NCBI RefSeq assembly: GCF_000171615.1
Contig: NZ_ABFU01000018.3
Span: 26,621-90,620, forward strand
Length of the DNA stretch: 64,000 nucleotides
Direction: 5' to 3'
DNA from: Bacillus coahuilensis m4-4
GTDB lineage: Bacteria; Bacillota; Bacilli; Bacillales; Bacillaceae_K
Of this stretch, positions 56,116 through 64,000 are shown one piece after another; the stretch's first letter is position 1; every line of letters starts with the position of its first letter. Both the position numbers and the translations under genes were made by a program. The notes under the pieces were generated by a model that ran no database searches, had not been told where the DNA came from, and saw only the letters and a list, made by a program, of their open reading frames with translations.

Positions 56116-56794
56116 TATCTTTCAAGATCCTGAACGAATGATGGACATCTTACAAAGCTCCCTTATGCCTATGCTCAAGGGAGCTTTGTACTATTCGATA
56201 CCTCTAACCCTTTCTTCCTTTGTAATTGGAATGGCTTTGGCCCTTTTGACTGCACTGGCAAGATTGTCGAATGTATCCATCTTCCGAGGGATTGCTAGAG
56301 TGTATGTATCTGCTATAAGGGGTACACCTCTACTTGTTCAGTTATTCATTATCTTTTATGGTCTACCTAATTTAGGTTTAAATATAGACTCATTTCCTTC
56401 GGCTGTTATTGCATTTTCACTTAACGTAGGTGCTTATGCGTCTGAAATTGTAAGAGCATCTATAGAATCTATTCCTAAAGGTCAATGGGAAGCAGGGTAT
56501 TCTGTTGGAATGACCTATCGTCAAACGTTAAAACGAATTGTGTTACCACAGGCTGCAAGAGTATCCATCCCACCTTTATCTAATACGTTTATTAGTCTTG
56601 TGAAAGATACATCTTTAGCTTCGTTAGTATTAGTAGCAGAGATGTTCAGAAAAGCCCAAGAAATTGCGGCTACGAATTATCAGTTTTTACTCGTATATAT
56701 GGAAGCAGCGTTCTTGTATTGGGTCATTTGTTTTATTTTATCTATAGCGCAAGATCGAATTGAGATACGACTCAGTCGTCATATTGCGAAGTAG
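56102..56794 (+). CDS. tcyB: L-cystine transporter permease TcyB
   Basis: Encodes 230 residues from ATG 56102, overlapping tcyA by 14 bases; TGGAGAAA precedes it. His/Glu-type permease with about five helices, family start SLMPMLKGALYYSIPLTLSS and the docking loop AGYSVGMTYRQTLKRIVLPQA. Conserved RGTPLLVQLFIIFYGLP is present. Confidence 0.88.
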   Translation: MYFSSIFQDPERMMDILQSSLMPMLKGALYYSIPLTLSSFVIGMALALLTALARLSNVSIFRGIARVYVSAIRGTPLLVQLFIIFYGLPNLGLNIDSFPSAVIAFSLNVGAYASEIVRASIESIPKGQWEAGYSVGMTYRQTLKRIVLPQAARVSIPPLSNTFISLVKDTSLASLVLVAEMFRKAQEIAATNYQFLLVYMEAAFLYWVICFILSIAQDRIEIRLSRHIAK

Positions 56795-56809
56795 AAGGGA
56801 GGTTCATTA

Positions 56810-57544
56810 ATGCTTACTTTGAAGAATATTCATAAACGATTCGGCGATCTTGAAGTATTAAAAGGATTAGATCTTCAGGTGGATAAAGGAAAAGTTGTCG
56901 TATTAATCGGCCCTTCTGGTTCAGGTAAAACGACCTTCTTACGGTGTATCAACTCTCTTGAAGTTCCAGACCAAGGTAGTATAACGTTAGACGGGAACAC
57001 AACCGAATTCACCGATGGGATTACCCAAAAAGAAATCTTAAATCTCAGAAGAAACACCGGTATGGTATTCCAAAACTATAACTTGTTTCCGCATAAAACA
57101 GCGTTAGAAAATGTGATGGAAGGTCCTGTCATTGTTCAGAAAAAGAACAAAGAAGAGGTTCGTAATCGCGCTACTCGTCTTCTTGAAAAGGTAGGATTGG
57201 GTGATAAGATGAACTTTTATCCTCATCAATTGTCAGGTGGACAGCAGCAACGTGTAGGAATTGCTCGAGCATTAGCCATTGAACCAAAAGTGATGTTGTT
57301 TGATGAGCCAACTTCAGCTCTTGATCCTGAGCTTGTAGGGGAAGTATTAGGGGTTATGAAGGAACTAGCTGAAGAGGGAATGACGATGGTTGTCGTAACA
57401 CACGAAATGAGGTTTGCTCGAGATGTTGCGTCAGAAGTAGTCTTTATGGATCGTGGCCAAATAATTGAACAAGGTTCTCCTTCCGAAATCTTTCAGAATC
57501 CTAAACATGAACGTACAAAACAATTCTTATCTTTAATACATTAA
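56810..57544 (+). CDS. tcyC: L-cystine transporter ATPase TcyC
   Basis: Encodes 244 residues. Walker [11 protein letters not shown] loop [10 protein letters not shown], signature [15 protein letters not shown], Walker [13 protein letters not shown] and switch His VVTHEMRFA. Polar amino acid importer ATPase, third gene of the operon and 15 bases after tcyB. Confidence 0.9.
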   Translation: MLTLKNIHKRFGDLEVLKGLDLQVDKGKVVVLIGPSGSGKTTFLRCINSLEVPDQGSITLDGNTTEFTDGITQKEILNLRRNTGMVFQNYNLFPHKTALENVMEGPVIVQKKNKEEVRNRATRLLEKVGLGDKMNFYPHQLSGGQQQRVGIARALAIEPKVMLFDEPTSALDPELVGEVLGVMKELAEEGMTMVVVTHEMRFARDVASEVVFMDRGQIIEQGSPSEIFQNPKHERTKQFLSLIH

Positions 57545-57552
57545 CTTAATGG

Positions 57553-57578
57553 AGTCGGCCTTTTGGTCGGCTTTTTTT
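57553..57578 (+). terminator. Terminator of tcyABC
   Basis: AGTCGGCC and GGTCGGCT pair with two G-T wobbles around TTTT, followed by T6. Confidence 0.85.
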
Positions 57579-57626
57579 GGATTGGTTGGTAGTGATTGAC
57601 GGCCAAGTTAGAAGTTTGATCAAGGC

Positions 57627-57738
57627 GAGCGCACGAGATGGAAGAAAAGCCGCACCAAATAGAGTAGAAGCCGCACAAGAAAAGTGGAGCGCACGAAAAG
57701 AAGCTCGGCCCGCACGAAATCAAGGCGAGCGCACGAAA
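57627..57738. repeat. GC-rich short degenerate repeat (GCACGAAA type)
   Basis: Five to six units of about 18-23 bases share a GCGCACGAAA-like core with a purine-rich tail ending AGCC or GAGC. Open frames on both strands are repeat translation. It lies between the tcyC terminator and fumC. It resembles the two longer GC-rich arrays in style but has a shorter period. Confidence 0.7.
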
Positions 57739-57834
57739 CTTGCCCCTCAGCATCACACATTAAAAGTTTCAGCAGGACTTTTTTAGATTGTTCAGAACTA
57801 ATATAGGGTATGGACAATTGTGGAGGTGGAATAG

Positions 57835-59207
57835 ATGGATTACCGTATTGAACGTGATAGTATGGGAGAAATCAAAGTAGACTCAACAAAAAAATGGGGA
57901 GCTCAAACGGAAAGAAGTCGTCAAAATTTTCATATCGGAGAAGAGAATATGCCGATAGAAGTAATTTATGGGTTTGCTCTTTTAAAGAAAGGAGCGGCTG
58001 CGGCTAACGAAAGGTTAGGAACGTTAAGTAAGGAAAAGTCCTTAGCTATACAAACAGTGTGTGATCAGATTTTATCAGGGGAGTTAGACGACGAATTTCC
58101 TCTTAAAGTGTGGCAAACAGGAAGTGGCACTCAGAGTAATATGAATGTAAATGAAGTGATTGCTAATGTGGCCAATGAAGCTAAATACAGCGATACTATT
58201 CATCCAAATGATGATGTGAATAAATCCCAAAGTTCCAACGATACGTTTCCAACGGCTATGCATATTGCTGCGTATAATGCGGTACAAGAGCAATTATTAC
58301 CTGCCATAAAAGAAATGAATGTCACTCTCTTAGAAAAAGAGAAGAAGTACTGGGAGACCATTAAGATAGGTAGAACTCATTTGCAGGATGCTACGCCACT
58401 TACGCTGGGTCAAGAAATTAGTGGGTGGAGAACTATGCTTCTGACAACAGAAGAGATGATTCATAGTAGTTCCACTAATTTATTATCATTAGCTATAGGG
58501 GGTACTGCTGTAGGGACAGGAATAAATGCGCATCGTGCATTTGGACCGATGGTAGCAGAACAGATTTCGCATTATACAGGTTATCCCTTTAGATCTTCAG
58601 AAAATAAATTCCATAGCTTAACCTCTCATGATGAGTTAGTCTTTGTACACGGCGGATTGAAAGCCCTTGCAGCGAATGTGATGAAAATTGCCAATGACGT
58701 GAGATGGCTTTCGAGTGGCCCGAGATCTGGCTTAGGTGAAATTACCATTCCTGCTAATGAGCCTGGAAGTAGTATTATGCCTGGAAAGGTAAATCCTACA
58801 CAAAGTGAGGCCATTACGATGGTGGCAACCCAGGTGTTTGGAAATGATGCAACGATTGGCTTTGCTGCAAGCCAAGGGAACTTTGAGCTAAATGTTTTTA
58901 AGCCAGTCATTATTTATAATTTTCTACAGTCTGTCCGACTTCTAGCTGAGAGTATTGATTCTTTCACAAAGAACTGTTTGAAAGGATTAGAGATTAACGA
59001 AGAAAATATGAAAGGCATGTAGACCATTCATTGATGCTTGTCACAGCTTTAAATCCATATATCGGCTATGAAAAAGCGGCTAAAATAGCTAAGGCAGCTT
59101 ACGATAACAATACAAGCCTAAAAGAAGCAGCCATTACATCAGGATATGTTACAGCGGAGCAATATGATACGTGGATGGATCCTTATAAAATGGTAAATTT
59201 AGATTAA
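57835..59207 (+). pseudogene. fumC: Class II fumarase, C-terminal frameshift
   Basis: About 457 residues when the two frames are joined. Motifs: [48 protein letters not shown] and the family signature [13 protein letters not shown]. One base is missing near 59018, after which [25 protein letters not shown] leads to the stop at 59205-59207. It interconverts fumarate and malate in the TCA cycle, which also receives fumarate from the homogentisate branch. A broken housekeeping gene argues for sequencing error. Confidence 0.92.
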
Positions 59208-59212
59208 TAAGA

Positions 59213-59240
59213 AGCCCTCCACCTTATCTGGTAGAGGGCT
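59213..59240. terminator. Bidirectional terminator between fumC and the SASP gene
   Basis: AGCCCTC-ACC pairs with GGT-GAGGGCT. Confidence 0.82.
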
Positions 59241-59270
59241 AAGCCATTTTATTAAGTTGTTACTGGTAAA

Positions 59271-59486
59271 TTATTGTTGTTGGTATCCACCAATTTGTTG
59301 TTCAGCCATTTGTACAAGACGCTTAGTGATTTCTCCACCTACAGAACCGTTAGCGCGAGCTGTTGCATCTGGCCCTAATTGTACTCCAAATTCTGAAGCG
59401 ATTTCGTATTTCATTTGATCGATTGCTGCTTGAGCTCCAGGAGCTACCAATTGATTTGATGATTGACGATTTGTTTGTTGTGCCAT
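59271..59486 (-). CDS. Alpha/beta-type small acid-soluble spore protein
   Basis: Encodes 71 residues ([10 protein letters not shown]...). The GPR protease cleavage region [13 protein letters not shown] and the DNA-binding helix [18 protein letters not shown] are diagnostic. Such proteins coat spore DNA and give UV resistance. The ATG at 59484-59486 is chosen to match family N-termini; the other in-frame ATG lies one base from AAGGAG, too close. A sigma-G-like promoter and a tRNA-like cloverleaf lie in the 5' leader. Confidence 0.95.
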   Translation of the reverse strand: MAQQTNRQSSNQLVAPGAQAAIDQMKYEIASEFGVQLGPDATARANGSVGGEITKRLVQMAEQQIGGYQQQ

Positions 59487-59514
59487 TTGTTCTGTCATCT
59501 CCTTGTTGTTTGTA

Positions 59515-59582
59515 TGGCTGGGTCAGTTGGAATTGCACCAACTCGCTCGTAATGTGCGACCATCTAGTTATGGTGTGACCCA
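59515..59582 (-). ncRNA. tRNA-like cloverleaf in the SASP 5' leader
   Basis: Read on the minus strand, four perfectly paired stems occur in tRNA order: a 7-bp acceptor-like stem (TGGGTCA/TGACCCA), a 4-bp stem with 6-nt loop, a 4-bp stem with 9-nt loop (centre TTA) and a 5-bp stem GTTGG/CCAAC with the 7-nt loop TGCAATT. The 3' end continues GCCA, like a discriminator base plus CCA. It departs from a real tRNA: no variable loop, no GG in the D-like loop, T at position 8 missing and T-loop TGC for TTC. So it is a pseudo-tRNA, a stable tRNA-like RNA, or a structured mRNA leader. Confidence 0.6.
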
Positions 59583-59616
59583 CTGTGTGAGAAGTTGTTT
59601 TGCTGTTGTTATGAAA

Positions 59617-59645
59617 TAGTATGTTCGTTTTGAACGTTTATATTC
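59617..59645 (-). promoter_or_regulatory. Sigma-G-like promoter of the SASP gene
   Basis: On the minus strand GAATA and CATACTA are exactly 17 bases apart, fitting the forespore sigma-G consensus (GNATR, N17-18, CATNNTA). Transcription would start near 59610 and include the cloverleaf. Confidence 0.7.
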
Positions 59646-59778
59646 CTATTTTTCTTGGTAATTGATTCCTCATTTTCTTGTGTGAATTTTGCCCAAATAG
59701 ATCTAAATTCTTTACATAAATTAGTGTGTTCTACACATCTTAAAACTATACATATTCCTAAAATTGGTGGGATGACAT

Positions 59779-60021
59779 GTGGAGCTTTGCCCCCTTTGTA
59801 ATGGTATGAAAGAAATTGTTGTCGAATGTCGAGTTTGCCAGGGGCCTATGAAAGATGGAGGAAGAGCATATGATTATTTTGATGATTATAGCGCTTATAT
59901 GGACATCGACAGTCTCAAGCTAGTAGACGGAAGGATAGGGGTACCGACTAACGAGTGCTTACATATTTTTGTATGTAATGAGTGTCCCCATCAAGATGTA
60001 AAATCTATTCCATATGAGTAA
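59779..60021 (+). CDS. Small zinc-ribbon-like protein, unknown function
   Basis: Encodes 80 residues with three Cys pairs: CPLC at residues 4-7, CRVC at 17-20 and CNEC at 66-69. An acidic, Tyr/Asp-rich centre (YDYFDDYSAYMDID) lies between. Zinc binding by four of the six Cys is likely. GTG start with GGTGGGATG upstream; a short distance and weak site leave the start uncertain. The terminator just after the stop supports a real gene. No function is known to me. Confidence 0.65.
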   Translation: MELCPLCNGMKEIVVECRVCQGPMKDGGRAYDYFDDYSAYMDIDSLKLVDGRIGVPTNECLHIFVCNECPHQDVKSIPYE

Positions 60022-60025
60022 AAGG

Positions 60026-60061
60026 AAAGAGCCAATCGTCAAAGACGAATGGCTCTTTTCT
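60026..60061. terminator. Bidirectional terminator before msmX
   Basis: AAAGAGCCAATCGTC pairs with GACGAATGGCTCTTT (one mismatch) and is flanked by A and T runs. It serves both convergent genes. Confidence 0.88.
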
Positions 60062-60065
60062 TTTA

Positions 60066-61163
60066 TTATTTGATACGTTGTTCAGATTCTACATCGAAGA
60101 AGTGACATTTATTCATATCAAATGCTAATTCTACTGTATCTCCTGCTTGAATAATTGTGCGAGAATCAACGCGTGCTACAAAGTCTTGACCTTCTAATTG
60201 AGAGTAAAGCATCATTTCAGCACCTGTTAGCTCAGCCACGTCAATTTTCACGTTGACAACAGAATCCTTTGCAGACTCAATAAATACTGGCTCATCGTGC
60301 ATATCTTCAGGACGTACGCCTAAAATTACCTCTTTACCTACGTAACCGCCTTCTCGTAATGCCTTCATTTTTCCTTCAGGAACTGCAACGGTTTTAGAAC
60401 CTACAGTAAACTTTCCTTCTTCTAGTTTACCTGTGAAGAAGTTCATAGCTGGGGAACCAATGAAACCACCAACAAATACGTTATCAGGCTTGTCATATAC
60501 TTCTTTAGGTGAACCAACTTGTTGGATAACGCCATCTTTTAAGATGACAATGCGTGTTGCCATCGTCATTGCCTCTGTTTGGTCATGTGTTACGTAGATA
60601 GTTGTTGTTTGTAGACGTTGGTGAAGTTTTGCAATTTCAGCACGCATTTGTACACGAAGCTTAGCATCTAAGTTAGATAAAGGCTCATCCATTAAGAATA
60701 CTTTTGCATCACGAACGATGGCACGACCAAGTGCAACACGTTGACGTTGACCTCCGGATAACGCTTTAGGTTTACGGTCTAATAATGTTTCTAATCCTAA
60801 AATTTTTGCTGCGTTACGAACGCGCTTATCAATTTCTGCTTTGTCAAATTTACGTAGCTTTAGACCAAATGCCATATTGTCATAAACACTCATGTGAGGA
60901 TATAGAGCATAGTTTTGGAATACCATCGCGATGTCACGATCTTTAGGTGCTACATCATTCACACGTCTATCACCAATATAGAAGTCACCTTCAGAGATTT
61001 CTTCTAATCCTGCGATCATACGTAGAGTCGTTGATTTACCACAACCAGAAGGACCTACGAATACGATAAACTCTTTATCTTTAATATCTAAGTTGAAATC
61101 TTTTACTGCTTCAAAACCATTGTCATATCGCTTGTAAATACCTTTTAATTTTAATTCAGCCAT
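60066..61163 (-). CDS. msmX: Multi-sugar ABC transporter ATPase MsmX
   Basis: Encodes 365 residues, the same length as B. subtilis MsmX. Walker A GPSGCGKST, Q loop VFQNYALYPH, signature LSGGQRQRVALGRA, Walker B VFLMDEPLSNLD, switch His YVTHDQTEAM and a C-terminal OB-like regulatory domain (VILGVRPEDM). MsmX serves several sugar importers as a shared ATPase. It stands alone, as in B. subtilis, and the next gene is YxkF-like, also as I recall there. Ribosome site TAGGAGG. Confidence 0.95.
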   Translation of the reverse strand: MAELKLKGIYKRYDNGFEAVKDFNLDIKDKEFIVFVGPSGCGKSTTLRMIAGLEEISEGDFYIGDRRVNDVAPKDRDIAMVFQNYALYPHMSVYDNMAFGLKLRKFDKAEIDKRVRNAAKILGLETLLDRKPKALSGGQRQRVALGRAIVRDAKVFLMDEPLSNLDAKLRVQMRAEIAKLHQRLQTTTIYVTHDQTEAMTMATRIVILKDGVIQQVGSPKEVYDKPDNVFVGGFIGSPAMNFFTGKLEEGKFTVGSKTVAVPEGKMKALREGGYVGKEVILGVRPEDMHDEPVFIESAKDSVVNVKIDVAELTGAEMMLYSQLEGQDFVARVDSRTIIQAGDTVELAFDMNKCHFFDVESEQRIK

Positions 61164-61180
61164 TATAAATGCCTCCTATT

Positions 61181-61194
61181 TGAAAGTGCTTTCA
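61181..61194. promoter_or_regulatory. cre-like palindrome upstream of msmX
   Basis: TGAAAGTGCTTTCA is a near-palindrome with one change from the CcpA consensus. A second weaker copy, CGAAAGCACTTACA, lies at 61214-61227. Catabolite control of a sugar-import ATPase would be logical, but this is a consensus match only. Confidence 0.45.
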
Positions 61195-61264
61195 TTAACT
61201 AGCTCTATTGTAACGAAAGCACTTACATTTTCCTATGTACAAGGTGCACGAAAAATGAATCTAT

Positions 61265-62188
61265 TCATTTGTGCACTTTGCTAAAATAGTATTCAAAGTC
61301 TATACAAGCAAGATAAGTTGTTACGGCCCCTGAGAAGGTTTTTAAGTCAATTTGTGTACGGTCTGTATATTTGTCGAGGCGATACTGTAATGAATTTCGG
61401 TGCATATAAAGCTCTTTTGCAGTTGAGCTAAGGTTTGAGCCGTTCTCAAGATATTTTTTAATGGTGACAAATAAATCTTTATCTTGAGCAAATACCTCAT
61501 AGATTTTAGAGAATAGTTCTTCTCGTTCTGCTTTGTCTACTTTGTGTAAAAGGTATAGTGGAAGAATATCAGTCGGTTTAAATACAGCAAGATTGTGAAT
61601 GGTGCTTAGAGCAAATAGGAATCGTTTTTTCTCCTGTAAAATGGTTGTAGGTAGATGATCGGTTACTGTATGAATGTTCCCAAAGTAGAATCGAATGGTG
61701 ACAAATAAATCACTTTCTAACATGGTAGATGCATAAGTTAATTCATCGACTGTTGTCATTTCTTCTGAAACTTCTTCTAGAATGATTCCATATGCTGGCG
61801 TTTGGTAGAGAAGAACGACAGATTGATGAAAGAAGCTTTTGATTCCTTCAGAAATGAACCCCGTATCAGTTTCTTCATTCCCTTGTATGGAAAAATGAAG
61901 GATTCGATAGTATTTCTCCGCTAATGCTTTATTTGTTAAAGGCTTTTGATGAAACAAGAAATTTTTCCACAAATTTTCTTCTTCACTTATATAATAAGTA
62001 GACACTTGAACTTCATCATAAAAGCAGGAAAGGACAGACTTTCCTTCTTCTGTCATTTCGTTTTTAGCGATTCCAATATATTCATTTTGGGTAGTTTGAA
62101 ACCAGTAACGATTTGCAAACTCATCTGCTTTTGGAGGAGTTGTTGTGTATAGTGCATTTGGGTAGAGTTGAATTAAATTTTGTATCAT
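61265..62188 (-). CDS. PucR/CdaR-type transcriptional regulator, YxkF-like
   Basis: Encodes 307 residues from ATG 62186-62188 after AGAGGGAG. The C-terminal PucR-type HTH is clear: YLENGSNLSSTAKELYMHRN, then SLQYRLDKYTDRTQIDL. The long N-terminal part is probably a ligand-sensing region (MTTVDELTYASTMLESDLFV) without a named domain. It lies just upstream of msmX on the same strand with 100 bases between, and cre-like boxes separate them. Target and ligand are unknown. Confidence 0.82.
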   Translation of the reverse strand: MIQNLIQLYPNALYTTTPPKADEFANRYWFQTTQNEYIGIAKNEMTEEGKSVLSCFYDEVQVSTYYISEEENLWKNFLFHQKPLTNKALAEKYYRILHFSIQGNEETDTGFISEGIKSFFHQSVVLLYQTPAYGIILEEVSEEMTTVDELTYASTMLESDLFVTIRFYFGNIHTVTDHLPTTILQEKKRFLFALSTIHNLAVFKPTDILPLYLLHKVDKAEREELFSKIYEVFAQDKDLFVTIKKYLENGSNLSSTAKELYMHRNSLQYRLDKYTDRTQIDLKTFSGAVTTYLACIDFEYYFSKVHK

Positions 62189-62318
62189 AAAGCTCCCTCT
62201 TAACATTTGTGATTTCTATATAAGTATATCATCTAAATTTAATACAAACGAATTGCAAAAATTGCGGTTGTTCTATACACTAAAGGATAACAGAAGGTGC
62301 TAAAGAGGTGAGTGGAGA

Positions 62319-62579
62319 ATGGAGTACACATCTGATATTTCCAATCGATTAAAACGATTAGAAGGTCAAATTAGAGGAGTTTTGAACATGATGGAAGAGG
62401 ACAAGCATTGTAAGGATGTTGTCACTCAACTTTCAGCTGTTCGCTCAGGTATTGATAGAACGATTGGGTTAATTGTTGCGAAAAATTTGCAGGCATGTAT
62501 CGTTGAAGCAGCAGAGGAAGGCCGAGATGCTGAAGATGCTATTCAAGAAGCAGTTAACCTTATCGTTAAAAGTCGATAA
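62319..62579 (+). CDS. CsoR/CstR-family repressor (DUF156), persulfide-sensor type
   Basis: Encodes 86 residues, all-helical. The N-terminus ISNRLKRLEGQIRGVLNMMEED is the family DNA-binding helix region. Conserved Cys are in KHCKDVV and LQACIVE, but the copper-ligand His of CsoR is Asn (AKNLQAC). That pattern fits CstR/YrkD-like sensors of reactive sulfur, not copper. No sulfur or copper genes lie beside it; it is followed by a terminator. Confidence 0.82.
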   Translation: MEYTSDISNRLKRLEGQIRGVLNMMEEDKHCKDVVTQLSAVRSGIDRTIGLIVAKNLQACIVEAAEEGRDAEDAIQEAVNLIVKSR

Positions 62580-62587
62580 ATAATAGT

Positions 62588-62625
62588 CAGCATTCGTTCT
62601 ACACTACGCGAATGCTGCTTTTTTT
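62588..62625 (+). terminator. Terminator after the CstR-like gene
   Basis: CAGCATTCG pairs with CGAATGCTG, followed by seven T residues. Confidence 0.9.
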
Positions 62626-62706
62626 GTTATAGTAAGATGGAATGTATCTTTATTATTGCTTAGTCATAGAACTAATCTGAGTGATAGATGTTAGGGAGAG
62701 AAGACG

Positions 62707-64000
62707 ATGAAATTAAGCCATTTATTAAAAGATTTAACTCAATATACGTTAACAGGAAACCCTACAATAGAAATATCTCAAATTGAAATGGATTCGAGAC
62801 GAGTTAAAAATCAGTGCATGTATATTTGTGTACCAGGGATAGAAGGATTTTTAGCTGACCGCCATGATTATATAGATCAAGCAATAGAGAACGGAGCCCA
62901 TGCTATCCTTGTTGAGAAAGAAGTAGATGTACCCTCTCATATTACCGTGGTACGTGTAGAAGATGTACGTTTAGCCTTTTCAAAAATTGCCACTGTGTTT
63001 CATAATGAAGCGTACAAGCAATTGAAAATAATCGGTTTGACAGGAACAAATGGAAAAACAACAACAACATTTTTAGTCGAGAAATTACTAAATGATGCAG
63101 GCTTAAAAACAGGTTTAATGGGGAACCTCGGTACGAAGATAAACGGGATCATGTACCCAACAGAACTTAATACTCAAGAGCCTCATACTCTTCATCGTAA
63201 TTTTGCTAAAATGGTCGAAGAAGATATGGAGTATTGTGTGATGGAGGTAAGTTCTCAAGGAATTGATATGGGCCGCATGAAGGGTGTTCCGTTCTACAGA
63301 GGTATTCTCACTAATTTAACACATGACCATTTAGATTATCATGGTACAGTTGACCATTATATGCATAGCAAAAGTCAATTGTTTACTCATCTTGAAGAGT
63401 TTGAAGGAGAAAAACCTCTTGCTATTTTAAATAAGGATGATGATAGTTATGCTTACTTTAAAAATGCTTCTAGAGGAGAAACGATTTCATACGGAATTGA
63501 TCAGGATAGTATTGTACAAGCGAGTGAGTTACACTTCAACAAAAATGGTATTCACTTCAAGGTGACCAACAAGAGATCTCTCGAAGAGCAGGAGATTCAT
63601 CTTCCTCTTGTTGGCAAGTTTAATGTTTACAATGCATTAGCAGCCATCACAGTGGCGTACACAGTAGGTGTAACACTAGAAGAATCGAAGCGAAGCTTAG
63701 AGAACTTATCACAAATTCCAGGGAGAATGGAGTCATTTACTACAGCTAACGGTGTTACCGTTATTGTTGATTATGCTCATACTCCAGACGCGTTAGAAAA
63801 TGTATTACAATCATTAAAGAGTTCATTAGATGGAAAATTAATTACGGTTGTAGGCTGCGGAGGCAATCGTGATGAAAATAAACGCCCGATAATGGGGAAA
63901 ATAGCTGCTGAATGCTCAGATTATGTTTACTTTACTTCAGATAACCCTCGATTTGAACAGCCAGAACAGATTCTTGAAGGTATGGTAGCTGGAGCCAAAA
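62707..64000 (+). CDS. murE: UDP-MurNAc-tripeptide synthetase MurE-like, 3' end outside window
   Basis: About 431 residues are visible with no stop. The Mur ligase ATP loop is LTGTNGKTTTTFLVEK, with TNLTHDHLDYHGT after it and carbamylated-Lys region SKSQLF. DNPRFEQPEQI carries the DNPR motif used by meso-diaminopimelate-adding MurE. The usual EVSSHAL reads EVSSQGIDMGRM here, so the His is Gln. The gene is not next to murF, mraY or other dcw genes, so it may be a second copy. ATG 62707 has AGGGAGAG upstream. Confidence 0.88.
   Translation, partial: MKLSHLLKDLTQYTLTGNPTIEISQIEMDSRRVKNQCMYICVPGIEGFLADRHDYIDQAIENGAHAILVEKEVDVPSHITVVRVEDVRLAFSKIATVFHNEAYKQLKIIGLTGTNGKTTTTFLVEKLLNDAGLKTGLMGNLGTKINGIMYPTELNTQEPHTLHRNFAKMVEEDMEYCVMEVSSQGIDMGRMKGVPFYRGILTNLTHDHLDYHGTVDHYMHSKSQLFTHLEEFEGEKPLAILNKDDDSYAYFKNASRGETISYGIDQDSIVQASELHFNKNGIHFKVTNKRSLEEQEIHLPLVGKFNVYNALAAITVAYTVGVTLEESKRSLENLSQIPGRMESFTTANGVTVIVDYAHTPDALENVLQSLKSSLDGKLITVVGCGGNRDENKRPIMGKIAAECSDYVYFTSDNPRFEQPEQILEGMVAGAK

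Noticed and set aside
57541..57817. Open frames on both strands between tcyC and fumC
   Set aside because: They are products of the GCACGAAA repeat and the tcyC terminator.
59515..59582. Ordinary tRNA gene
   Set aside because: The cloverleaf lacks a variable loop, D-loop GG, T at position 8 and the TTC of the T loop, so it is listed only as tRNA-like.
59350..59583. A 77-codon minus-strand frame overlapping the SASP gene
   Set aside because: It is a shifted reading of the SASP gene and its leader cloverleaf. The SASP frame has the diagnostic protease-site motif.

Overview
The window is a low-GC, densely coded chromosome segment of a spore-forming Bacillaceae (Bacillus-type). It carries the spore photoproduct repair pair splA/splB, an alpha/beta-type SASP gene with a sigma-G-like promoter, a Fur-controlled ykuNOP operon, an msmX ATPase, a TPP riboswitch, cre-like sites and a bmrCD-like drug-pump operon. 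I cannot name the species. No complete transposon, prophage or CRISPR array is visible.

Layout. 0-9 kb: two-component system, SulP and ChrA anion transporters, a universal stress protein, ykuNOP. 9-15 kb: aldo/keto reductase, a TPP-riboswitch pyrimidine/thiamine transport operon (thiY, a thiamine-binding protein, thiX, thiZ, tatD), then splAB. 15-20 kb: photolyase with an odd phosphatase-like partner, a second stress protein, penicillin-binding protein. 20-28 kb: MFS exporter, the attenuator-controlled bmrCD pump, and a KaiC-like ATPase with a LuxR-type HTH protein. 28-54.5 kb: a large aromatic amino-acid catabolic island. 54.5-64 kb: cystine transporter, fumarase, SASP, msmX, CstR-like repressor and the start of a murE gene.

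The catabolic island is the main biological unit. Phenylalanine dehydrogenase gives phenylpyruvate. A dedicated four-gene 2-oxoacid dehydrogenase complex beside it could convert this directly to phenylacetyl-CoA. The paaABCD..FG-ALDH-H-J genes would epoxidise, open and beta-oxidise the ring to acetyl-CoA and succinyl-CoA. hppD, a HisC-type aminotransferase, a fumarylacetoacetase-family gene and hmgA provide the tyrosine/homogentisate branch. A TrpXYZ-type ABC importer and a PaaX repressor sit inside the island, and a shared operator-like motif lies before four of its transcription units.

Two RNA-level structures stand out. One is a classic four-segment attenuator with a 22-codon leader peptide upstream of bmrCD. 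The other is a 64-nt tRNA-like cloverleaf ending in GCCA within the 5' leader of the SASP gene.

Caution: I infer about 24 single-base indels breaking 18 genes, mostly in homopolymers and including fumC. This looks like uncorrected sequencing error more than decay. Such genes are listed as 'pseudogene' with their full reconstructed span.
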